This document shows, one piece after another, positions 45,003 through 53,736 of a stretch of 64,000 nt of DNA. The stretch lies in contig JAEUWC010000003.1 of the NCBI GenBank assembly GCA_016786465.1, forward strand, positions 186,001 through 250,000, written 5' to 3'. The number at the start of each line of letters is the position of its first letter. The stretch's first letter is position 1. This DNA is from Bdellovibrionales bacterium (GTDB lineage Bacteria > Bdellovibrionota > UBA1018). Under the pieces are notes generated by a model that worked only from the letters and a program-made list of their open reading frames with translations, searched no databases and was not told the origin of the DNA. A program made the position numbers and the translations under genes.

Positions 45003-45706
45003 TTTGCGAATTCACCGTTCAAGTCTTGGATGCTGCAGAAAGTGGGAAGGTAGTTTTCCAAATTCTTGCCCACCGAAAGTTGAATCAGTTCTAATAGCGA
45101 ACACTTCGAAGCGATGAATTCCACAAGTGCTTTGGAAAGTTCGTAATGGTCGGAAACGGAATTGGCCGAAGTCTTTCCGAAAGGATGAATCATCTGATGA
45201 AAGTCAGGAAAGTTCCCGCGGGCTGCAAGTTTCTTGAAGTCGGTTTTTCCGTACCCGGCCAGATAGTTCGCCAAACCTTCTTCCAGCCATGAAGGAATCG
45301 CAGCCTGGGTAGCCGAAGCGGATTTGTATTTCTGGGCCAAAATCACGTGGACCAGTTCATGGCCAAAGATTTTATCGAAGTTTGTACGGTCGATTTTTGG
45401 ACCCAGATGAACCGTAAAATCGCTTTTTCGGGCAAAAGCCATCACTGCGTCGTTGGGATCCGAAAGACCGTGGGCTGCTTTAAAGCTTTCGCGCCCGCCT
45501 GATCCGGTGTGCCAGATCACTTGGATTTTTCGAATATCCCATTCCAGTTTGGATTCGATTTTGTCAGTGATTTTGTTCACTTTGGATTCGGTGACCCAGG
45601 AAGGGGCCCCCGTCATGATCACGGCATTGGTCCGGATTTGTGGGAACGCGTGCGGTCCTAACCCGATAAAAAGGGCAAGGGGACCCAATAGATTCAGAAT
45701 CTTCAT
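44969..45706 (-). CDS. Exported gluzincin-like peptidase (HExxH, peptidase MA-like)
   Basis: A 245-residue protein with a signal peptide of about 22 residues. It has the zinc motif HELVH at 116-120 and a glutamate-rich SWLEEGLANYLAG at 139-151 that could supply the third ligand, as in the MA clan. It is probably a periplasmic or exported metallopeptidase of unknown substrate. ATG 45706 overlaps the methyltransferase stop by 4 nt. It lies in a run with SelU and SelD but no functional link is evident. Confidence 0.8.
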   Translation of the reverse strand: MKILNLLGPLALFIGLGPHAFPQIRTNAVIMTGAPSWVTESKVNKITDKIESKLEWDIRKIQVIWHTGSGGRESFKAAHGLSDPNDAVMAFARKSDFTVHLGPKIDRTNFDKIFGHELVHVILAQKYKSASATQAAIPSWLEEGLANYLAGYGKTDFKKLAARGNFPDFHQMIHPFGKTSANSVSDHYELSKALVEFIASKCSLLELIQLSVGKNLENYLPTFCSIQDLNGEFAKWVKKKSKSMP

Positions 45707-46449
45707 GGATCCAGGCTAGCACGTCTGAAGATCAAAAGCTGTCCCGTCATGGTCTTCTTCTTCCCAAGATAAACCCATTGCTTTGAGATGGATTGAGAAG
45801 AAACTTCGATATCGCTACCGAAGCGCGCCAAAAGACGGGCTTTGACCGTTTCAATATCCAAAGAATCAAATCCAAAGACGCGCGCTTCGCCGCCAGGGGC
45901 TAAGACGCGAAACGCTTCTTCAAGAAAGGTCATGGATTTTTCCATCAAAAGATTGTTCACCAGTTGGTGACTGACCAAAAGATCAACCGAATGATCCAAA
46001 ACGGGCATGTCTAGGGCGTTTCCAGCAATCAGCTGCCCTTCGTTTTCGGCAATGAATTTCTTCATTCGCTTTCCGGTTTCGTTTTCAGGAATCGAATCAG
46101 CACTGTACCAAAGATCCAAACCCCAAGCGTCTGCCCCGTGCCGCCCAAGATGCGGAAGCAACCCGCTGAATCCTTCGGCAACGGACAAGACGGTCTTTCC
46201 CTTTAGTTTTTTAACCTGTGAATCGCTTAAGCTTAGGTCCGCCAAAACCAGATCTAAAGGATAGAATAGTTCGCCGGTAACCATGACATCGTTGGCGTAA
46301 ACCCAATCGGGGTTTCCAGCGGGGACCTGTAAGTGGGGTCGAAAGTTGGACCCACAGTCACGAATGTCTTTCGCGTGGGTCGCCGCCGGCAGCGCGACAC
46401 TTGTCAACAGAAGGATCAGTACAAGGCTGTGCTTTGAACCCGACTTCAT
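45703..46449 (-). CDS. Class I SAM methyltransferase-like protein with signal peptide
   Basis: A 248-residue protein with a typical N-terminal signal peptide of about 26 residues (ending AATHA, then KDIRDCG). The remainder looks like a class I methyltransferase: motif I-like TVLSVAEGFSG, an acidic GLDLWY, a DLLVSHQLVNNLL region and EEAFRVLAPGGEARVFGF. A SAM-dependent enzyme outside the cytosol is unusual because SAM is not found there; it may be exported into prey or be non-catalytic. Motif I (EGFSG) is degenerate relative to GxGxG. It begins 7 nt after the kinase gene stop. Confidence 0.72.
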   Translation of the reverse strand: MKSGSKHSLVLILLLTSVALPAATHAKDIRDCGSNFRPHLQVPAGNPDWVYANDVMVTGELFYPLDLVLADLSLSDSQVKKLKGKTVLSVAEGFSGLLPHLGRHGADAWGLDLWYSADSIPENETGKRMKKFIAENEGQLIAGNALDMPVLDHSVDLLVSHQLVNNLLMEKSMTFLEEAFRVLAPGGEARVFGFDSLDIETVKARLLARFGSDIEVSSQSISKQWVYLGKKKTMTGQLLIFRRASLDP

Positions 46450-46456
46450 TCTTGAT

Positions 46457-48340
46457 TTAAGCCGCTTTGATCGTGTCCTTCTTGGTGTTTTGTTGTTTTT
46501 TGGGAATCTGGAGCACCAATCGTGTGTTCTTGCAGTTTCGGTCCAAAACCAAAGTTCCTTGGTGGGCTTCCGCGATACCCGTGGAAATGCTTAGGCCCAG
46601 TCCGGTGCCTTTTCCGATTTCCTTAGTGGTGAAAAAGGGCTCCATGATTTTATCCGCAATTTCGTCCGCGATTCCTGGGCCACTGTCGGTCACTCGAATT
46701 TCAACGCGTTCTGCGTGATCCACGACGTCGACGTGAACCCAGGCCGGTGCATTGCCTTGAACGGCGTCAAAAGAATTATTCAAAAGATTCAAAAGCACCT
46801 GCGAAATTTCGTTGGGTCGGCAATCCACAGTCAGGTCCGAAGCAATCTTTCCGACTTCGATTCCAATTCCAGAAGATCGGAATCTGGATTCGCAAAACGC
46901 CAACGTTTCCTGAACCATATCGGCGACGGACATGGTGGTGAATGGGTCGGATGCTCCGCCATGGGCAAAAGTCCGAAGGCCTTGGACGATTTTTGCAATT
47001 CGTTCGACGGTAGAAATAATCCGGTCGGTGGATTTCTGGATGTAGCCTTTGTCGATTTCATCGGAATTCAGAAATTCCTGAAGCAGCGTCGCGTTTCCGT
47101 GAATGATGGCCAAAGGGTTATTGATTTCGTGAGCGACCCCGCCGGCCATTTGACCCAAGGTCGACATCTTTGAAGCATGAATCAGCTTGGCCTGTTGTTC
47201 TTTCAAAAGGCGATCTGCGATCACCTTTTCAGTAACGTCTTGAACGGTGCCGACCACGCGAGCCGGCTGACCCGCTTCACCAAAGACGGGGGTTCCAATC
47301 AGGTTCAGATAGGCGGTCTTTCCAGCCTTCGAGATTTGAATCTGGTTTTCAAATCGTTCGCGCTTTTTGAACGCGTTATGCATCAGTTCTTTCATCAGGG
47401 CCTGGTCTGTTTCGGAAATGACTTTGGACCAGTCCACCAGATTCAAGTCGGTGCCCGGGGGGAAACCATAGTTTTCAACAGCCTGGGGGCTCCACCAACC
47501 TTTTTTCAGTCCGAGATCGTATTCAAAGGATCCCAAGCGTGAAATTTTCTGAGCATCCGAAAGTGCCGCTTCGTTTTTCTTAATCTGGTCGGCCTGCAGT
47601 TTTTTTTCAGTGATGTCATAGCTGATGGACATGAATTCTTCGATTTCTCCGAATTCACTTCTGAAGGGAACGATGACCATGTCAAACCAGACTTCGCTGC
47701 CATCTTTGGCCAGGTTGCAGACTTCACTTCTCCACACGCGACCGGCCTTGATGGTTTGCACCTGGTTTTCGTAAAAGGCCAAGTCGTGCTTGGCGGATCG
47801 CAGGACGCGCGCGCTTTTTCCGCGAATTTCATCCAGGGTAAATCCCATGATCTTTAAAAAGGAATCGTTCGCCGATGTGATGATCCCTTTGGCGTTGGTC
47901 GAAAGAATGATGGTTCCCTGGGTCAGCGCAAAGCGGAACTGGTTGGCTTCACGAAGGGCCGTGTGAAGTCGATGTTCCTGTTCACGTCGAGAACTGGAAT
48001 CCTTGATGACCGAATAACAGATTTCTTTTCCATCAACGACGATCAGGTTCGAAGTCAGGTCGCAGGGGATCTTGTCGCCTTCTTTGTTTCGAAAGAACTG
48101 TTCGGTTCGAAGCGAACCCTGTGACTTCAGGGTCTGCCAATTCAGGTCCCAGACGATCGGATTCCACTGAGGATCAATTTTCCATACCGGTTGTCCAATC
48201 AGGTCTTCTGCTGCGTACTGCAGCGCCTTGCAAAGCGCTGGATTGGCAAACAGGATCTGACCTTCGCCGTCCATCCAAAGGACGAAATCGCTGGTCGTTT
48301 CAATGAATCGTTCTAGAAGTTTGGGATTCGGAATGGCCAC
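46457..48340 (-). CDS. Cytosolic PAS-domain histidine kinase
   Basis: A 627-residue soluble kinase. Three PAS domains lie at about 10-110, 140-245 and 265-375 (PAC-like segments [29 protein letters not shown]). The dimerisation/phosphoacceptor segment is [12 protein letters not shown] with His404, and the HATPase domain has [19 protein letters not shown] and [11 protein letters not shown]. It starts at GTG 48340. No membrane helix, so it senses an internal signal. No response regulator gene is adjacent, so its partner is elsewhere. It heads the minus-strand run. Confidence 0.9.
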   Translation of the reverse strand: MAIPNPKLLERFIETTSDFVLWMDGEGQILFANPALCKALQYAAEDLIGQPVWKIDPQWNPIVWDLNWQTLKSQGSLRTEQFFRNKEGDKIPCDLTSNLIVVDGKEICYSVIKDSSSRREQEHRLHTALREANQFRFALTQGTIILSTNAKGIITSANDSFLKIMGFTLDEIRGKSARVLRSAKHDLAFYENQVQTIKAGRVWRSEVCNLAKDGSEVWFDMVIVPFRSEFGEIEEFMSISYDITEKKLQADQIKKNEAALSDAQKISRLGSFEYDLGLKKGWWSPQAVENYGFPPGTDLNLVDWSKVISETDQALMKELMHNAFKKRERFENQIQISKAGKTAYLNLIGTPVFGEAGQPARVVGTVQDVTEKVIADRLLKEQQAKLIHASKMSTLGQMAGGVAHEINNPLAIIHGNATLLQEFLNSDEIDKGYIQKSTDRIISTVERIAKIVQGLRTFAHGGASDPFTTMSVADMVQETLAFCESRFRSSGIGIEVGKIASDLTVDCRPNEISQVLLNLLNNSFDAVQGNAPAWVHVDVVDHAERVEIRVTDSGPGIADEIADKIMEPFFTTKEIGKGTGLGLSISTGIAEAHQGTLVLDRNCKNTRLVLQIPKKQQNTKKDTIKAA

Positions 48341-48508
48341 GTCTTCTTTTCGGCCAAACCGGGTCTAAAGTTAAGTCGTTTAGTCTTGTGGTTTCAAAGG
48401 GTTATGACCTATGGGGGCGACGGATTCAGGATTTAACGAAACCCTGACCCTTTCCCAACGCGTTTCCTACATGGGGAACCGAAACTCAAGTCAGGAACAA
48501 AGATAAGT

Positions 48509-48598
48509 ATGAAAGCAAAAGTACAAACCGCTCGAGCTTCGGACCTGTTCTTCTTCGCGCTTTGCGCGGTGGTTTTGGTCTCGCAAGCTTGGGTCTAG
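48509..48598 (+). CDS. Possible 29-residue membrane miniprotein
   Basis: An ATG-initiated reading frame of 29 residues (start MKAKVQTARAS) with a hydrophobic C-terminal half (LFFFALCAVVLVSQAWV), followed after 22 nt by a strong terminator. AGGA at 48492-48495 is the only upstream purine match and is distant. The charged start and hydrophobic end fit a single-helix membrane miniprotein. Chance ORFs of this size are common, so the call is tentative; the adjacent terminator is the main support. Confidence 0.35.
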   Translation: MKAKVQTARASDLFFFALCAVVLVSQAWV

Positions 48599-48620
48599 TT
48601 TTTAAGCCTTCAAAAGAAAA

Positions 48621-48648
48621 GGCCCCCGTTTCTTTCGAAACGGAGGCC
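48621..48648. terminator. Bidirectional terminator hairpin
   Basis: Twelve-base arms 48621-48632 and 48637-48648 pair with one mismatch around a TTTC loop (GGCCCCCGTTTC / GAAACGGAGGCC). A-rich sequence on the left and T-rich sequence on the right allow it to stop transcription from both sides: the plus-strand miniprotein ORF and the minus-strand porin gene. Confidence 0.85.
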
Positions 48649-48702
48649 CATTCATCTTTTAAATCGGGCCGAGCAGAAATGTGCTTGGCCTAAATCTAAG
48701 GA

Positions 48703-49815
48703 CTAGAAAACGTTTCCGCTGAACCAAACGTTCAGAGAAGCGGTGTCGTACCATTTCGCGGTCGAACCTGCGTTCGCGCGAAGGGTATCGTCCAAAGGGG
48801 TAGAGGTCTGTAGGTAGGTGTAGACGTTTAGCCAAGAAGCGACGTCGTAACCAAATCCCAATTCCACACCCATCGGAAGGCGCTGAATGCCTGAACCGCC
48901 GACCATTTTTTCGTAGTCCAGCTGAACGCCCAAGCGAGCTTGTGCTTTGTCGTTGAAGGTGTAGCTGACCGACGGATTGGCAATCAGGAAAAGCTCTGGC
49001 TTCAGTGTAGCCAATGCGTTTCGGCCTGGTTCCTTTTTCTCCCAGTTCAGGTCCTGCGTCGATTTTGCTTGTCGATCGCGGTAGAAAAGGACTCGCGGAG
49101 TGATCAGCGCAAAAAATCCCCACTTGCTTCCGGCTGGATCCCACGAAAAGGTGGCGAACATTCCAGGGTTCAAAAGAAGTGTACGTTCCGAGTTCACTTG
49201 TCCTGCAATTGCTCGGATCGGAAGGTCGGTGTTGATGGCGCCCGAAAGAACCCAGTCTTTGCCTTTCAGAAGTTTTCCCGAAACTCCGACGCGTTGGCCC
49301 TGGTGGCGGAATTGAAGAGGAGCTTCGCCCTCAACCTTGTGGTTGACGACCAGTTGGTTACGGAACTGGATGTCCAATGCCAAGTCGCCAATGAAATTCT
49401 TTTTCTTCACCGAAATCAGATTCCAGAAGTACATTCCGGTGTCTTGATCGCCCCCGAAAAAGTCTGGGGTGATGCCGCGAGCAGCGTTCGTCAGGCCGGG
49501 ACCTGCGAAGAAGCTGTTGTAGTTCATGCCGAAGTTACGGGTGAACCATGGCTTTTGGGCGGTGGCTTCTGAAGCGTTGGCCACGGGAGCAGCCTGTGCT
49601 TGAGAAGAGTCGGATTCAATTTTTGATTTGATGTCGGCTGCCGCTGCGGAAGCGTCGCGCTCGGGGGCCGATTGTTGAGATTTCACTTGTTCGCCCGTTT
49701 GAACAGGCTGAGTCGTTGTTTCTTCTGCAAGAACGTTCGTTGCCGTTCCCAAGATTGCTGCAGCCGTCAATAGTGCCGTGCCGCTGCGCCACAAATACTG
49801 TTTACGATACCCCAT
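48703..49815 (-). CDS. Outer-membrane beta-barrel protein of unknown function
   Basis: A 370-residue protein with a signal peptide of about 30 residues (ending TNVLAEE), an Ala/Gln/Ser-rich spacer of about 60 residues and then a predicted beta-barrel (NYNSFFAGPG, NLISVKKKNFIGDLALDIQF, FALITPRVLFYRD, LEL-type strands) that ends in a Phe. It starts at ATG 49815 with AAAGGAG upstream. The Ala-rich N-terminal region resembles an extended periplasmic linker. It is monocistronic, with a strong terminator after it and an operator-like palindrome in its leader. Confidence 0.7.
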   Translation of the reverse strand: MGYRKQYLWRSGTALLTAAAILGTATNVLAEETTTQPVQTGEQVKSQQSAPERDASAAAADIKSKIESDSSQAQAAPVANASEATAQKPWFTRNFGMNYNSFFAGPGLTNAARGITPDFFGGDQDTGMYFWNLISVKKKNFIGDLALDIQFRNQLVVNHKVEGEAPLQFRHQGQRVGVSGKLLKGKDWVLSGAINTDLPIRAIAGQVNSERTLLLNPGMFATFSWDPAGSKWGFFALITPRVLFYRDRQAKSTQDLNWEKKEPGRNALATLKPELFLIANPSVSYTFNDKAQARLGVQLDYEKMVGGSGIQRLPMGVELGFGYDVASWLNVYTYLQTSTPLDDTLRANAGSTAKWYDTASLNVWFSGNVF

Positions 49816-50127
49816 TTGCTTTTCTCCTTTTGGGAACTTGCCCCACTCGATTGCCACACAACTTGTGTGCCCCGGTCTTCGCAAGGGGCGTACCAAAGGA
49901 ATGACAAGATGCGAAAGCCCGATTTTCGTGAAAATAACGATTTTTTGACGACCTAGTTCGCTTTGGACAAAGTTAACGCAATGCATTCATAATCTTCTGA
50001 GAAACCAACTGGTGTCGGTCTGACATTTCGAGGCCCATCCACCGTGAAACTGGTGTCATAATGGTAACCTGACAGAATGAAGAAGCGAGGCACGCTAGGC
50101 TTGACGAAGAAGCGAAGGAGAAAGTCG
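49816..50127. other. Intergenic region 49816-50127 with divergent promoters
   Basis: About 312 bp separate the minus-strand beta-barrel gene and the plus-strand OlsB-like gene. It holds the palindrome at 49855-49869, a smaller ATTTTC/GAAAAT dyad (49922-49935) and the AAGGAG site at 50115-50120. An in-frame ATG at 50077 lacks a ribosome binding site. I could not define convincing promoters. Confidence 0.45.
49855..49869. promoter_or_regulatory. Palindromic operator-like site, 15 bp
   Basis: CACACAA-C-TTGTGTG is a perfect seven-base palindrome with one central base, 40-54 nt upstream of the beta-barrel start at 49815. It may be an operator or a leader hairpin. Confidence 0.45.
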
Positions 50128-50982
50128 ATGGGACTGAGCGTCGCGCCACTTCAGAAAGTTTGGAAAGGAATTAAGCACGCATCCAAGCTTCAGCCCAAGT
50201 TCCAAATCGACCTGACCAAAAGCCACTACCGCGTCAAGACTGTTACTGAAGCCTGGGAATTCCAAGAAGTGCTTCGACTTCGCTACTTGGTTTTCAACAA
50301 AGAATTCAAAAAAGCAAAAAGCCCCATCGGTTGGGATGTCGATGATTATGATTTCTTGGCCGATCACCTGATCATCATCGATCAAACCGTCGCCAAGAAA
50401 CCCAAGATCGTTGGCACCTACCGAATGATACTGTCGACCCACTCGGATCGTTTCTATTCCGAAAACGAATTTGATCTAAAAAAGTTTTTGGCGCTTCCTG
50501 GCATCAAACTGGAACTGGGTCGTGCCTGCATTCATCCGCTTTACCGCAAGGGTTCGGTGATCAATCTGCTTTGGCGCGGAGTTTCGGAATACATGAAGCA
50601 GTCCAAAGCCGATTACCTTTTTGGTTGTTCCAGTGCACGAATCACCGACTTGGACACGGTCTGGGCGGTTTTCCAAAGCCTTTGGCACCGCGGGGTGATC
50701 GACATGTCCTTGGGAATTCATCCCATCAAAAGCTTTCGACTACCTGGGTTAGCCAATCGGCTTTTAAAAGGAGTGTCGGCTGAATCGGCTGCACTTTCAG
50801 CGGATGACAAGGACAAGGTTCAGGCTTTGATTCCTCCGTTATTGGAAATGTACCTTATGGCCGGGGCCAAGATTCATGGGCTTCCTGCCCTGGACCGCGA
50901 CTTTTCCTGCGTGGATTTCCTGACCATCTTGGAAACTTCAAAGCTTTCGGAACCTTTCTTGCGGCGCTATCATTCCGAATGA
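50128..50982 (+). CDS. OlsB-like GNAT N-acyltransferase
   Basis: A 284-residue protein of the acetyltransferase family that includes OlsB (ornithine N-acyltransferase) and hemolysin-like acyltransferases. Relevant segments are VLRLRYLVFNKEFKK, DVDDYDFLADHLIIID, KIVGTYRMILS, LELGRACIHPLYRKG and the DYLFGCSSARI region. It would acylate ornithine or another amino acid with an acyl-ACP. AAGGAG at 50115-50120 selects ATG 50128. The next gene encodes a PlsC-type acyltransferase, the pairing expected for ornithine lipid synthesis. Confidence 0.8.
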   Translation: MGLSVAPLQKVWKGIKHASKLQPKFQIDLTKSHYRVKTVTEAWEFQEVLRLRYLVFNKEFKKAKSPIGWDVDDYDFLADHLIIIDQTVAKKPKIVGTYRMILSTHSDRFYSENEFDLKKFLALPGIKLELGRACIHPLYRKGSVINLLWRGVSEYMKQSKADYLFGCSSARITDLDTVWAVFQSLWHRGVIDMSLGIHPIKSFRLPGLANRLLKGVSAESAALSADDKDKVQALIPPLLEMYLMAGAKIHGLPALDRDFSCVDFLTILETSKLSEPFLRRYHSE

Positions 50983-51807
50983 ATGAAAGCGTCTGAAGTT
51001 TCCAAGGTTCCGCCCATCGGACCCAGAATCGTTTTGAAGGGATTGGGGCTTGCGATCATCATCGGCGTGTATTTTATCGAATGCGCGCTAGGGATTTTTT
51101 TCATTCGCGGTGAATTCGCGCGACGGCGCTACCAGATTCACGCCATTGCCAGAAGCAGTCGGCGGGTCTGCTGGCTTTTGGGCGTCAGACTTCATCTAGA
51201 AGGAAATGTACCCCAGGGAAATCCATCTTCGCGTAAGCCCGCCTTTGTGGTTTCAAACCATCTTTCTTTTTTGGATGTGATTGCCCTGGCGCCCATTTGG
51301 CCATCGGCATTTGTGACCAGTGTCGAAGTGAAGCTCAGCGGGTTTTTAGGATGGATCACCCAGGCTGGGGGCTGTCTTTTTGTCGAAAGGCGGAACAAGG
51401 ACCGTCTGGAAGAAGAAAAAAAGGAAATCGCAGAAGTCTTGCGTTTAGGCCACAGCGTCTTCGTTTTTCCGGAATCCACCAGTTCAGACGGCGTTTCGGT
51501 TCTGCCGTTCAAGGCGGCACTTTTTGACTGTGCAATCGCATCAGGGCGACCGATTCAACCATTGACGCTGCGGTATACCCGCATCAATGGGATCATTCCG
51601 GACCCCGTTCTACTGGATCACGTCCTTTATTACGGCGATCATGATTTTACTTCGCAAATGATTAAGATGCTCAGCCTTCGAAGGATCGAAGCGACGGTTT
51701 TCTTTCACCCCGAAGCTTCGATTCAAAACGGCGCAGAGCGAAAGATGCTGGCTAACGACACACATTCCTGGATTGTCGATCGCTATGCTAAATTAGGGAT
51801 ATCGTGA
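50983..51807 (+). CDS. PlsC/OlsA-like 1-acylglycerol-3-phosphate acyltransferase
   Basis: A 274-residue membrane-associated acyltransferase with an N-terminal hydrophobic helix (about 18-40), the HX4D motif NHLSFLD (His93, Asp98) and FPESTSSDG. It adds a second acyl chain to a lyso-lipid. Together with the OlsB-like gene directly upstream (no intergenic gap) it suggests ornithine lipid synthesis; a role in phospholipid synthesis cannot be excluded. Its stop overlaps the next start as GTGA. Confidence 0.85.
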   Translation: MKASEVSKVPPIGPRIVLKGLGLAIIIGVYFIECALGIFFIRGEFARRRYQIHAIARSSRRVCWLLGVRLHLEGNVPQGNPSSRKPAFVVSNHLSFLDVIALAPIWPSAFVTSVEVKLSGFLGWITQAGGCLFVERRNKDRLEEEKKEIAEVLRLGHSVFVFPESTSSDGVSVLPFKAALFDCAIASGRPIQPLTLRYTRINGIIPDPVLLDHVLYYGDHDFTSQMIKMLSLRRIEATVFFHPEASIQNGAERKMLANDTHSWIVDRYAKLGIS

Positions 51808-52847
51808 AACCCTTTCCCGAACTGACTTTGGTTCAGTCCGTCGCACACACGCTCAGTTCTCGGGCTCGAATCCATACTTTGGCCAAGATTCCTGTGCCCG
51901 AGCGCGCACGCGCGAAGGTGAAAGAATTTCCACTTTATGGATTTTCAATCGGTTCTGAAGAACCCACTGCACCCGTTTTAGGAATCGTCGGCGGCGTCCA
52001 CGGCTTAGAAAGAATCGGAAGCCAAGTCGTTTTATCCAGTTTGATCAGCTGGGTCGAAAGACTTCACTGGGATGAAACCTTGATGAGGGATCTGGAACAT
52101 TTTCGTCTGGTCGTCGTGCCGATCCTGAATCCAGTGGGGATGTTCATGGAATCCAGGTCCAACGGGAACGGCGTGGATCTGATGAGAAATGCGCCTGTCG
52201 ATGCCGAAGACAAAACTCATTTTCTGATGGGCGGACACCGAATCACGAATCGCTTGCCTTGGTACCGTGGTCTTGCCGGGGCACCGATGGAACTTGAAAA
52301 CCAAGTCCTTTGCGAATTCATCAAGAAGGAAAGCTTTCAGTCAGAATTTTCACTTTGGCTAGACGTTCATTCCGGTTACGGAATCCACGACCGGCTTTGG
52401 TTTCCTTACGCTAAATCGACCCGGCCTTTTCCGCACCTTCCAGAATCCTTTGCGCTAAAGACCTTGTTTGACCGCACTTATCCTTACCATGTGTACCAAA
52501 TCGAACCCCAGTCGCATGAATACACAACCCACGGCGACGTTTGGGATTACATTTATGAACAGCGCCACCACGGCCTAGTCGACCATGGGGTGGGGCCGTT
52601 GCTGATGCCTTTGACTTTGGAAATGGGATCTTGGGCGTGGATCAAAAAGAATCCTTTGCAGCTTTTTTCTTTCTTGGGTCCTTTCAACCCGATCAAGCCC
52701 CATCGAAAAAAGCGAATCTTGCGACGCCATTTGAACTTCTTTGATTTTCTGATGCGGGCAGTGATGAACCACAGTGTTTGGTCTAGGCCCAGCACTGAAG
52801 AACGCGGTGAACTTCTTCGCGCGGCCATGGCGCATTGGTACGCCTAA
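51804..52847 (+). CDS. M14 family zinc carboxypeptidase-like protein
   Basis: A 347-residue soluble protein with the M14 zinc pattern: His66 and Glu69 in GGVHGLERIG, a substrate-binding NGNGVDLMRN near 120-129, His189 in DVHSGYG and a late TLEMGSW Glu. M14 enzymes cut C-terminal residues or amide bonds in peptides or peptidoglycan. It lacks a signal peptide, so acts in the cytosol or after processing. It starts at GTG overlapping the acyltransferase stop. Confidence 0.82.
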   Translation: MKPFPELTLVQSVAHTLSSRARIHTLAKIPVPERARAKVKEFPLYGFSIGSEEPTAPVLGIVGGVHGLERIGSQVVLSSLISWVERLHWDETLMRDLEHFRLVVVPILNPVGMFMESRSNGNGVDLMRNAPVDAEDKTHFLMGGHRITNRLPWYRGLAGAPMELENQVLCEFIKKESFQSEFSLWLDVHSGYGIHDRLWFPYAKSTRPFPHLPESFALKTLFDRTYPYHVYQIEPQSHEYTTHGDVWDYIYEQRHHGLVDHGVGPLLMPLTLEMGSWAWIKKNPLQLFSFLGPFNPIKPHRKKRILRRHLNFFDFLMRAVMNHSVWSRPSTEERGELLRAAMAHWYA

Positions 52848-52848
52848 C

Positions 52849-53736
52849 GTGGCCGCCGATTTGGATCTGATCGACGGGCACTGCCACGTTTCGGACCCCA
52901 GGCTAGCGCCCACTGAATCGCATTGGCTTACCGAATGCGCTGGCGTTGGGATTCGTCAGTTCATCCTAGGTGGGGTTGATCCCGAAGACTGGGATCGGCA
53001 GATCGCATTTCGGCAAAGGGTAGCGCCATTGGGTTTCAAGGCGCACCTGACCTTTGGGCTTCATCCCTGGTTTGTCGCGTCCCATTCAGACGAAGAATGC
53101 GAAAGGGCTTTTGCCGATTTGAAAAACCGAATCCTGTTTCGGGCCGAAGCACGGGACCATGGGATTGTGGGAATCGGAGAAATGGGGCTGGATTCCTTAA
53201 AAGGGGAAATGGCCCTTCAAAAAAAGTGGTTTCAAAAGCAATGGCAGTTCGCCCAGGAAGTGGGAATGCCTGTCGTTTTGCACGTGGTTCGGGCCCATTC
53301 CGAAGCCTGTGAAATCTTAGGGATGCCCCGGGGGCTTCCCGGAGGGTCTGGGATCGTCCATTCCTTTAGCGAAGGTCCTGAAATCGCAATGGAATACATC
53401 AATCGGGGGTTTCTGCTGTCCATCAGTGGGGTGATCGCAAGAAAAGGCTTTCAGAAACTGAAACGCGCCGTGGTACAGGTCAATCCAAAGGATCTTTGTT
53501 TTGAATCGGACGCCCCGGATCAGCCGCCACCGCGGTTGAATTTGGGCACAACCCGGCCAGGGGAAACTGGCCCTAGTTTCGCGTTAAATCTTCCGACGGC
53601 GATTCGGGATGTGGCTGAAACAATTCAGGTGCTTCGAAAAGACCTGAGCATCAATCAGGGCTGGAACACTGAAAAGTGGCTAGGCGAAAGCCGAGAAAAT
53701 TTGATCCGTTGTTTTGATCTTTATGGAAACGGTTGA
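52849..53736 (+). CDS. TatD family metal-dependent hydrolase
   Basis: A 295-residue TatD-like protein with metal ligands HCH (11-13) in LIDGHCHV, a Glu in GIGEMGLD, His in VLHVVRAH and VHSFSEG and Asp in FESDAPDQ. TatD proteins are 3'-5' DNases/quality-control hydrolases. I chose GTG 52849, just after the upstream TAA (52845-52847), because it yields the standard family start; an ATG at 52774 would overlap the peptidase gene. Part of the seven-gene coupled run. Confidence 0.9.
   Translation: MAADLDLIDGHCHVSDPRLAPTESHWLTECAGVGIRQFILGGVDPEDWDRQIAFRQRVAPLGFKAHLTFGLHPWFVASHSDEECERAFADLKNRILFRAEARDHGIVGIGEMGLDSLKGEMALQKKWFQKQWQFAQEVGMPVVLHVVRAHSEACEILGMPRGLPGGSGIVHSFSEGPEIAMEYINRGFLLSISGVIARKGFQKLKRAVVQVNPKDLCFESDAPDQPPPRLNLGTTRPGETGPSFALNLPTAIRDVAETIQVLRKDLSINQGWNTEKWLGESRENLIRCFDLYGNG

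Larger units (their letters stand above)
48341..48702. other. Intergenic region 48341-48702 between the histidine kinase and porin genes
   Basis: The 362-bp region holds the upstream region of the kinase, a possible 29-residue ORF (48509-48598) and a strong bidirectional terminator (48621-48648). Apart from these I see nothing else. Confidence 0.5.

Noticed and set aside
50077-50127. Start of the OlsB-like gene at ATG 50077.
   Set aside because: No ribosome binding site precedes it, the extra residues are basic and unlike the family, and AAGGAG lies seven bases before ATG 50128.
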